Assembly (NCBI GenBank): GCA_038049695.1
Contig: CP142461.1
Location: forward strand, 35,347,001-35,411,000
Length of the DNA: 64,000 nt
Direction of reading: 5' to 3'
Origin: Cinnamomum chago
Taxonomy: Eukaryota > Streptophyta > Magnoliopsida > Laurales > Lauraceae
In this document: positions 55,364 to 64,000 of the stretch, piece after piece
Layout: each line of letters opens with the position of its first letter
How positions within the stretch are numbered: the first letter of the stretch is position 1
Notes under the pieces: model-generated
Databases searched by the model: none
What the model saw: only the letters and a program-made list of their open reading frames with translations
What the model was told of the DNA's origin: nothing
Made by a program: the position numbers and the translations under genes

Positions 55364-56550
55364 AAGCGAGAGGTCCCTAGATATGTCACATCATACATTT
55401 TCATGACTGATTTACCCTTTCAACTGTATAGGCATAAAATTTTGAACTTTAAAATTTCAAATCTTCCATTCTCCCTCATTCCTAAGGCTTGGTTCTATCT
55501 TTTGTAGAGAAGATGACAGCAGAGGATCCCGGATTCTGATTTTGGATTGCATAAATCGCAAAAAAGATTGGAAGGGTTCGGTCTCATTACCTTCGTCTAC
55601 GTCGGAGAAGGAGCTTTCTCTTGCTGTTGTCTCGCCATTGCCGGAAGCAGGAAAAAACAAGAGGAAATGCCTAAGAGAGAAAAACTTTCATTTTTTCTTT
55701 ATCTCATCTTGCTTCAAGATTTGTGCGAAAAGAAATAGATCAGAGTAGATATTCTGGTGGCCACACGTAACAAGAGAACAAAAGGAGTTAATCTCTGGTG
55801 ATCACGTGGTGGTGACTAACATTGTTTCTGTACAGGTTTTTAATTTGTTTTCTTGGAAGGAGTCAAAGAACAAAAGGAGTTTGTCTTGTTTTGACAAGTG
55901 GAGAACTTGAGATTAATATATATATATATTTGTGTGGGTTCGCCGACAGAGAAGGAGAGGTTTGGATTTGTAAGGCAATCATCACTGTACCAGAAAGCCG
56001 AAGTCCACGCCACTGTTGCCGCAGTCATCGTCGCGGGTGTCCACGGAGGATCACCGAAGAAAAGGAGAAAGCAGTAGGGTCGTTTCAGGTTCCATCACAG
56101 AACATAATCGAGTTTTTGAAGTTTATTTGAGTTTTGGTCAAATTTATCTGAGTTTTTGGTAAATTTATCCAAGTTTTTGGTAAATATATTTTGGTTTCTA
56201 ACAAATTTATCTCTATTTTGGAAATTTTAATTGGATTTTTGAAATTTATTTGCGTTCTTTGAAATTCATTTGTGCTTTTTTAAATTTTATTTGAAAATCT
56301 CATTAATGGAATTTTCATTAATCGTGGCCAATTAAATGGTAGTTGACCATTATTAATGGCATATCCCACTAATCATGGGATATGATTTATCTTTAAATAA
56401 ATAAGAACTTTTAAAGAAAGGGTAACTTGGACATTTTAGGTCCTCAAATTTGAAAAAATGACCTACCACACTATGAAAAAATACTATGGATCTAAGGCCA
56501 GAAAGTGAAATGTTGAGGGACTTGTCGCCGAATGCCCTTATAAAGAAAAG
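55364..56550. mobile_element. Unclassified element B, relative of element A
   Basis: Left section AGGTCCCTAGATATGTC ... ATAGGCATAAAATTTTGAAC parallels element A. The right section from 56290 is very similar to 54240-54465. The interior (55480-56100) is a different GC-richer, exon-like segment with no recognisable protein. Two related shells with different cargo are what gene-capturing DNA transposons look like; this is inference. Confidence 0.5.
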
Positions 56551-56589
56551 GCGATAGAAATGAAAAGATTTGAAGCAAAGATTTAATAA

Positions 56590-57646
56590 GAGGCCATGTT
56601 TGGATAAGTGCATAATATAATATCAACAAGTTTAAATAGTGTCATATTATTATATTGTGTCACTTATAGTGTTTGGCAGTCTTCACAGATTTTAATATAC
56701 CATTGAAGTGTTTGACAATTAATTATAAAAAAAACTCACAATATGATATACCAAATAAGAAACGGAGATAATATAATCAATTAACCTAACACATGACCCA
56801 CTAATTAGTAATCACAGTTGTTAATAATTATGGTTGGACTCATCTATTGTAAAAAACAATGTAAGATTAAATTTAAATCATGAGATCCAAGCAATGTTGT
56901 TTAATTAAGGTGGATCCACCAAACGTTGGTAACTATACTATAATACATCAAAGGGTTATTATCACAAATGACCCTATCTAGCTTTTTTATGAGAAACTAT
57001 TGTGGGACCCATCTGATGTGAGTAGTCATATTAACACTGGAAGAGCTCTCAAATAGTGGGACCCATTTGATGTTGGTAGTCATATTAACACTACGAGTGC
57101 TATCAAATAGTGGGACCCATTTAATGATGGCAAACTAATAATTACAATCACACAATTCATTATTGATAATCATGAGACCCAACTAATTTTGGTAGTATGG
57201 AACCCACCTAATATTGGTAATCACAATAAAAGCCCTTAGCGTGACATTTGTAGGACCCACTTAATATTGATAATTAGCAAAGGCTATCTAGTCGTGATAT
57301 AGCTATAGGACCCCACATTAAATTTGTAGCCACTGTGGGGCCTTTCTAATAGTGGGACTCGTAAATGTTAAAACTTATAGTGGCACATTATAATTAATAG
57401 TTGCTCATGAACTCTCCAATGGTTTTTACTCAAACTCTCCATTCGTATTTAGAAAAGATTTTTTAAAGATTATTTTATACAACACATCCTTGAATAATGT
57501 CATGTGAAGGTTTTTGGAAGAACATGAGATACTGTAAGATGCTTTCTAAGTTATCCAAACACCTCATTTTTAGGTGAATAGATTACATTCTAAAGTAACA
57601 GATAATATAGAAAAATATCTTAAAATATCTTGTTTCCAAACACCCC
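56590..57646. mobile_element. Candidate Tourist-like element with TAA flanks
   Basis: Begins GAGGCCATGTTTGGATAAG after TAA, and ends so that its reversed end reads GGGGTGTTTGGAAACAAG before TAA. The TIR is short and imperfect and the TAA duplication may be chance. The interior holds a 54-bp tandem repeat (57003-57110, GTGGGACCCAT core). Confidence 0.4.
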
Positions 57647-57928
57647 TAAACGTTCAATTTATATATGATTTTTGGGCGATTTGATTTGGAAATCAATGGT
57701 CAATTTGAAGCAATTACACTCTCAATTTCAATTTTGAAATTCGATTTTCACTTATCTTTTAAAATGAGAATAGTCTCTTCCAAACAAGAAGATTAGTCTC
57801 GGTCTCAATGTAGCTAGAAATCAGTGCTCATTGCTCACATCTTCTAGAATCTATTATGGCCCCGACATAATGATAATCCGAACCGTTCAAAATAAATGTC
57901 AGCCCATTCAATAATATATAATAAAACT
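57647..57928. other. Space downstream of the MULE pseudogene
   Basis: Nothing recognised; no clear terminal inverted repeat of the MULE found here. Confidence 0.4.
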
Positions 57929-59813
57929 TCATTTCAATAGACGTAGATCCCATCGCTTGATTGATTTCTTTTTCGATGATGACCGACCGCAAGTATTCAA
58001 TTTAACATCCGGTTCAAGAAAAGAAGTAGATGAAGAACTCCTCAATTCTCTAAGTTTTTTCAATATTTGTATCTTACCCCTTTGATCACTACTCCAAAAT
58101 TTCTTAGCAATCAACTCGAACTCGGAAGTTGTGGTCAACTCAGGGGCTTCGTTCACCGTAGTGGCCTCTAAATTGAGCTTTCGCCAATAGTGTGGTGTAC
58201 ACAGTTCAGTGGTATATGAGAGCCTTCCCTTATGTGCTCGGCAATTTCGTGTGCACATGGTAAACTATGGGTCCGTCGAATTACGAACCCACATGCCGCC
58301 GAATCTGGATCAATATCACCAGCTCTTATCGACTCATTTAACACTATATCTAAACCATTCCTTGATAGAAATTTTCTCAACTCACGAAACAGTGCCTATT
58401 TGAACTTATGTTGCATGGTGTTCAAGCTCTTTCAAAAGAAACATTTATCTCCGTAAAAAGCAACTCAAGCAAGGCATAGATAACCTGCCAAGACGAATCA
58501 AAGCTACAGCTCGATGAGTCTATGTGTCTCTTTAGTTTTGCATGTGCACTCTCAACCCTGTTAGTAGTGACGTTCTCAAAGTGCATATGTCGATCCGTTC
58601 AAGCAGCCACAAATTGCTCCTTATGCTTATTCAACCACGAGTTCTTCACTTAATCAACAGCATGTGGATACCCGCAATAATTCCATTCCAAAGCACTTAG
58701 CAGTTGCATGTAGTCATTTTCAATTGAAGAGACTCCCAACATGTTCCAACAAGAGATAAATGATTCCCATTTGTTGTTGGTCTAAAAAAACTTCTTACAA
58801 TTTACCAAGATGTTCCTAGAAATATGCCACCTGCATAATAAGTTTGCTGCATTTGAAAAAACAATATTTACTTCATTCATCAGCGCTAACTCTCTGTCTA
58901 TGACAATCACATGGGGCAAAATGCATCCATCCATTAATTCATTAAGCCTCTCCAAACCCCATCTATAATTGGCCTCCCTCTTTGATTCGAGGTACACAAA
59001 AGTAATGGAGAACGTCAGTTGAGTAGATGTGACGCCAACAATCTCAAGTAAGGGAAGTCAATATCTATTAGTCTTGTACGTGGAATTCATTATCAAAACT
59101 TCTGGAAATGCACGTAATAACTGAATAGATAATGGATGTACCCAGAATAAGTCCATGATAAAATCTGTTGTTAGTGTGATACTCAATGTAGTTGTTATCC
59201 TTCAAATGCATCATGAGTTGCTGCATCTATGATCGATCGGCCATTTTTGTCACCCTAAACTTCTGGCGAGCATTGTAGATACTCTTCATGGCAGTGGAGT
59301 TGTGCACATCCCTTTCCTGCAATGTTCGAGGATGTTCCTCGGCTTCACCAAACTCTTAGACATATCAATCAAAACGTTGATTCCTTTCCCAGAAAGCCTC
59401 CCAGCAAACGAGTGCCCCTCGAGATGTTGTGCATTTGGATGATTGTGTACCCCACAAACCACTGTTAACATCCAATCATCGTCAGTTGCCACTTTTGGCC
59501 ATTCAAAACAAAAGGGCAACTACACTTCTCCATTCCCGTTGCCTTATTAGGATTTTTCTTTTCAAAAACCTTCAATGGACCCCTGTAACTACCACTTCTC
59601 TCACAAGAAAAAACGATTCTCGGCTTTCCTACCATCTCCACCAACATCTAAAGTCTTGATTACAATTATCAAACCATGTTTCTTTCCAACATCCCTTGTC
59701 CATTGGATTAGGCCCTCTCGACTTCTGAATATTGTGTTAGTGGTGAAGACATTTGTAGAATCCAAAAGGCACTCACTAGCACCTGTTAATTCAATCTCCT
59801 GTAAATATATCAC
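57929..59813 (-). pseudogene. MULE transposase pseudogene (FAR1-type DNA binding, MULE core, SWIM finger)
   Basis: Domains lie in order on the minus strand. First is a FAR1-like DNA-binding region at about 59810-59300 (STNVFTTNTIFRSREGLIQW, ENRFFL/RIVFSCERSGSY, CSCPFVLNGQKW, VVCGVHNHPNAQHLEGHSFA). Then the MULE transposase core at about 59000-58780 (YLESKREANYRWGLERLNEL, PHVIVIDRELALMN, LLCRWHISRNIL), and last a SWIM finger at about 58310-58230 (CGFVIRRTHSLPCAHEI). The relation to FAR-RED IMPAIRED RESPONSE 1-like and MULE proteins is clear. The frame is broken by several changes, including one near the LVKPRNIL segment at about 59340 and a stop in the following ADRS/MQQL region. It is a dead transposase, not a light-signalling gene. 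Confidence 0.85.
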
Positions 59814-60237
59814 AAATTCTTAGTTTATCAATGCACGCTCCTTTATAACCGTGCAATATAATATTGCACGGTATATATAGGCCGTTCTTAATGTCTATGC
59901 TCGATTTAAGTTGACCAATCAATAGTACCTTGTGCGGTTTAATAGTGTCGTGCAATATAATTACGCACGTCTTATGACAACAGAGCATATATTAAATGCA
60001 CGGTTCTAGAATTCCGAGCAGAAAGAAGAAGAAGAAGAGAAGAGAAATGAGACCACTGTTGATGCTGAACCAAATGAGGAAGACGGATGTTGATGGTGAA
60101 GGGCGATTTCATACTTTCACATGAGGCTATTTTAGTCATTAAGAAAAAATTTAATTGTGTGTGTTCAGGAATACCCATGGTGTGTTCAGAATCACCCGAA
60201 GCCTTATCCCACCTATGTTTGGATCGTGACCTATATG
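59814..60237. other. Upstream side of the MULE pseudogene
   Basis: Short frames only. Holds a 25-base palindrome (59848-59872) and a second related motif at 59949-59969. Confidence 0.5.
59848..59872. repeat. Perfect palindrome, 12-bp arms
   Basis: ACCGTGCAATAT and its exact complement around one central A. A degenerate copy, CGTGCAATATAATTACGCACG-like, lies at about 59949-59969. Confidence 0.9.
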
Positions 60238-61339
60238 TAGGGTTGCAAAGGGGACGGTTCCACGTCGGAACTATATTGAACCCAGACTTCGATCCATTTC
60301 TAAATAATGGTTTCGAGGTTTGGTCCTGACTCAAAACCTGTTTTGTTGGTTTTAGACTCTATTATAATAGAAAAATTCGGATCTCATTCCGAAACCAAGT
60401 CCGCTAAACCTAGCAGACTGGAATCTAATTCCAAAACAAGTTCTTGTTTTTTTTTTCTCATTTTCTTATTTTTTTTTTCTTAAAATAAACATATGATTCA
60501 ACTTATAACAGCGTAACAAATCTATTACCTCTAGAATTATAATAAGAATGTCAAAAAAAAAAGTTGATTTTGAAGTACAATTTGCAATATCAAAAGCTCA
60601 TATGCTACAAAGGTTGAGAACTTATAACTCGGGCTTAGACTCGTTCAAAACAAAAAAAATTGACTCGGATAAAGTCAATGCAGGGACTTTGGGAGAGTCT
60701 TGTTTTTTAAAAAAGTAATTTAAAAAATATTTAAAATGAAAATTCATTACTTATAAAATATAAAAATACATTTATTTATATGAATTCATGATAATCAATT
60801 CAAATTAATAAATTTTTATATGCATGAAAATTAATACAATAAAAAATAAAAAATATTACATATTATATAATTAGTTAGTTCAAATATCAAAGGTAAAAGA
60901 TCAAATATAAATCTCAAATTACATTTTGGTCGTCATTTTTAAATTAACTACTCCAAACCTCATTAATAATTTCCTTACAAATAAATTTTAATTACTTAAA
61001 GTTAAATATGCCTATTAAATGGGTCGGAACACAAACAACTTATTAAAATGAGATGACTTGGCCAAGTCTCTCCCTATTTTTTACTCGGACCTTGGTAAAA
61101 AAGAAATGACTCGAGAGAGTCAAGAGTCAACTCGGAGAGTTTTCCAGCCACGATATGCCAGGTTCCGAGTCCACAAGTCGGAACCCATATGGACCCAGAA
61201 CAGTACTCGTTTATCAATCAAAACCTAAATTAGGTTCCAGACCCGGACCCGTTTATGAATCAGAATCTAAACTAGGCTCCGGATCTGGGTTTTTGCAGAT
61301 TGAAATTTTCAACTAATCGGATACCTGTTTGCAACCCTA
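60238..61339. mobile_element. Non-autonomous hAT element, GGAACC family, copy 4 (longest)
   Basis: Starts TAGGGTTGCAAAGGGGACGG; its reversed end is TAGGGTTGCAAACAGG. Flanking octamers CCTATATG and GCTATATG agree at 7 of 8. At 1102 bp it is about twice the size of the other copies and has an AT-rich centre with no coding similarity. Confidence 0.85.
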
Positions 61340-61860
61340 GCTATATGAATTCTAACAGTTGTTCCTTTATTCTGAATTGTAACAGCCGTACTCGGCTTTT
61401 TCTTCTTCTCATTCTTATACACTCCTGATCTAGCACCATGTCTGATTTTAGCTCACACGGTCTTTACTGATCATTAAACTGAATCCAAAACAAATTATAG
61501 TGAAAAGACTTTTCATTAAACTTTAATTAAGTTTAATCATAGGCAAAGATGATTGATAGAACTGATTTTTTTGCGCCACTCTTATCCATAAACACATCTA
61601 TCCATCCCATTCTTATCCATAAACACATCTATCCATCCCATCCAAGGTCCAAGTAAGTGAGCCCAACTATATTGTTCATCTGTAGCACGGACTCTACTGG
61701 CATCTTGCTCTAATACTCTCACCAAACCCTTTTTACAAGTTTTTTTTATAAACTGTGTACAGTTTTTATATAGGGAGTTGCTATTGCCACAGCTCCACTT
61801 GCTCATTTCATATCCCTTTTTTTCAAAAGCTCGGCACTCTTGTAGGAATCCCACAAACTA
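61340..61860. other. Intergenic, nothing recognised
   Basis: Contains a two-unit tandem repeat of about 34 bp at 61577-61642 (TTATCCATAAACACATCTAT core). No gene seen. Confidence 0.5.
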
Positions 61861-62093
61861 CCCCTCTCTCTCCCTTTCCCTACTCGTCGTCTCTCTCCCT
61901 GTCGTTCGACCACTGGGGTCCGAACAAATTAATATTGTTCGCCCCTGAGTGGGTGAACAAGTATTGCGCGGCCACTTAGGGGCGAGTATTGCTCAGCCAC
62001 TCAGGGGCAAACAATATTAATTTGTTCGGCAAAGAGTGGTCGAGCGGTTAGGAGGGGGAGGGAGAGAGACAGGGAGAAGGAGGGAGAGGGAAA
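61861..62093. repeat. Large inverted repeat (hairpin-like MITE or inverted duplication)
   Basis: The core arms 61920-61952 and 61997-62029 are complementary at 32 of 33 bases (CCGAACAAATTAATATTG and complement). Outside them, CGACCACT and AGTGGTCG pair, and C/T-rich and G/A-rich arms extend the pairing loosely to about 95 bases each side. Confidence 0.85.
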
Positions 62094-62256
62094 GGTTCGG
62101 CCTCGAGTGATCAAACGGCAGGGAGAGGGAGAGAGACAGAGAGAAGGAGAGGGGTCGGGCCACCTGCAGAGTTGGGCGGGGTAAGGAGGCTGGCGGAGGT
62201 GGGCGACGAGCTGAGAGAGATGGAAGGAGAGGGAGAGGGGTGGTCTCGAAATTTAC

Positions 62257-64000
62257 TATGGGTATGTTTGTGTAACCCATTTTCGCAGAAAAAACCCTGA
62301 TTTTCTACGGAAATGGGGTTTGTTGTGCGTTTGGGGCGAATAAATCCGAGAAAATGGGTTTTATGCCACGTCAAATTTTTCTGCGCCAGGATCAGAAATG
62401 AGATTCTTATTGGGGGGTATGGGAAATTCATTTCTGTTAGAAAAGTTACCCCCCCCCTTTATAAGCATCATTTCTGAACCTTTTCACCAAGCAACTCCAT
62501 CTTCTGGTGAAAACCATAGCAGCCTGGATTGGGCGATCGTCTTCTCCTTCCTCCCCTTCGAGCTGAAAGGGCTGCCTCCATCTGGGTAACCACTCTCTCA
62601 TCGTTTCCATCTTTGTCTCTATCTCATCTCACTTCCCATTCTCTCTCTCTCTCTCTTGATTTCTCTTTTTTGTCTGACCCCCTATTTCAATTTCATCCAT
62701 CCCTTCTCTATTTCGTTGTAGGTCTGTCTCTCATTTGGGTTTGGGGTGAGATTCAACCCGCAATATGTCTGATAAATGAATAGAGAAAAATATGTTTGCT
62801 GTGTTTAGTAAATATACTGTGGATTTGCAATGTTTATTAGACAAATTTTTCTTTGTCTCATTTGGGTTTGGTGTGGGATTTGGCCCACAGAAGGTCTCTC
62901 TTCATTTGAGTTTGGGTTGTGATTTTTCTCTTTCCATTGATGGGCTGTAACATTGATGGGTTGTAACATGATGGAAGGAGTGGGTGTGGTTATGCATTTA
63001 GTGGATGGGATTGGGAGGGTTTATCTGCTGCACACTGTCACAATTTTTATGATTGGTTTGATCAAAAGTAATTAATGAGATTTTCTACCAAAGGAAGAAG
63101 TGTGATGATGCCGCGATTACTAATCAGTTCAATTTGGGGCTATTTGAAAGCAAATCTAGATTATAGTATTATGATCATAAGTAATTCAAAGCTGGGGTTA
63201 ACATCACAATAAATATGGAAGAGGAAATTTATATATAGATCCAATAGAAAAGAAACCAAAGAATGTTGGTCACTAACTTGCCTATGACGAAAGGAATAAA
63301 GTCATAGGGAATAGGAAAATGGTGAAGAATAATGAAGTTTTGTATGGAATGGTTCAAAGTGAAAAGAGGCCTATTAGCCGACTCACGAAATGTTACGGTT
63401 GAGGAGCAGCTTGCTATTTTTTTATTCACGATAGCTCAATGAGCGTAAACGAGTTATGCAGAATCGATTCCAACACTCTGGCGAGACTATTAGTAGTTAG
63501 GTACTTCAACAAGGTGTTAAGTGCGATTTTGAGGCTTTGTCCTCATTATATTAGGCATATAGGAAGTAAGACTCCTCCTAAAATTGCTACGAACTCAATC
63601 GTCAACCACTACTTCAAGGTAATTTAAATGTGACTTAAATTTGCTTGATTTCTTACATTGGGTTTAACATAACTATGTTTATTGTTAGGATTGTGTTGGA
63701 GCAATTGATGGCACACACATACCTGCATGGGTTCGTTCGGATGATCAGGTGCAATACCGAAACAGAAAAGGGGTTCCTTTCATAAAATGTCATGGTTGTT
63801 ATATCATTTGATATAAGATTTCAATACGTATTTGCTGGGTGGGAAAGGTCAGTGTCTGACTCTAAAATACTGCAAGATGCATTGTGGAGACGACCATATA
63901 ATAGGCTTCAAGTCCCAACAAGCAAATTCCAATTCACTTCTTCTTGAAATAAGGAATATTTTATTTTTCTAGGGTAAATTTATTTCTATGATAGACTTTA
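62257..64000 (+). mobile_element. PIF/Harbinger transposon, 5' part (runs off the window)
   Basis: Begins TATGGGTATGTTTGTGTA, preceded within two bases by TTA, the usual Harbinger target. Subterminal TTTTCGCAGAAA, TTTTCTACGGAAA and GCCACGTCA motifs match the MITE at 6761-7275. It encodes a HARBI1-like nuclease from about 63439. The right end lies outside the window. Confidence 0.8.
63439..64000 (+). pseudogene. HARBI1-like DDE nuclease (PIF/Harbinger transposase), partial
   Basis: An exon with RYFNKVLSAILRLCPHYIR ends in VNHYFK at 63618 with donor GTAATTT. The acceptor TTATTGTTAG leads at 63689 into DCVGAIDGTHIPAWV, which carries the first catalytic Asp (GAIDGTH) of the DDE_Tnp_4 family. After QVQYRNRKGVP the frame shifts by one base. 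The continuing similarity (RFQYVFAGWERSVSDSKILQ, carrying the second Asp, and DALWRRPYNRLQVPTS) is in another frame, and a stop-rich tail follows. The last catalytic residue is beyond 64000. The clear shift suggests an inactive copy. Confidence 0.85.

Noticed and set aside
57929-59813. A host FAR1/FRS transcription factor gene
   Set aside because: The frame is broken in several places and the order of domains is that of a Mutator-like transposase; no intact plant FRS gene is present.

Overview
The window is nuclear DNA from a flowering plant: AT-rich, with long introns, many (GA)n/(CT)n tracts and a heavy transposon load. Two host genes with plant-specific character can be modelled, a group VI ubiquitin-conjugating enzyme and a plant-type ARID-HMG protein. 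Intron lengths of 3.5 to 5 kb in these genes suggest a larger-genome, perhaps woody species. The species cannot be named from the sequence.

Host genes. An X8 (CBM43) secreted-protein gene at 15588-16270 (+) looks damaged. It lies tail to tail with a complete E2 gene on the minus strand: coding exons 22252-22467 and 17115-17345, 148 codons plus stop, and a first untranslated exon near 27757-27870. A second complete gene on the minus strand, 39859-47545, has six coding exons that add up to exactly 328 codons plus stop and encodes an ARID domain followed by an HMG box (HMGB9/10/15 type).

Transposons fill the rest. Left part (1-15.1 kb): a MULE-type MITE, three other MITEs, a 3.4 kb solo LTR with a perfect 5-bp target duplication sitting in a degenerate minisatellite, and a decayed coding hAT with recognisable ends. 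Inside the E2 gene: two more solo LTRs, and two non-autonomous hAT elements with perfect 8-bp target duplications. Middle (28-39.3 kb): two small hAT elements, a degenerate 150-bp repeat block, and an old but largely complete Ty1/copia element on the minus strand. Right part (48-64 kb): a copia 3' fragment, a pair of related elements carrying a 22-bp minisatellite, a decayed Mutator-like (MULE/FAR1) transposase gene, two more hAT elements, and the 5' part of a PIF/Harbinger element that runs off the window end.

The most informative result is the set of precisely bounded non-autonomous elements. Four copies of one hAT family (ends TAGGGWTGYAAAY), two inverted copies of another (ends CAGGGCCGG), and a Harbinger MITE at 6.76 kb that shares terminal architecture with the coding Harbinger at 62.26 kb. 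No wholly new gene system was recognised. No tRNA, rRNA or CRISPR array was seen.
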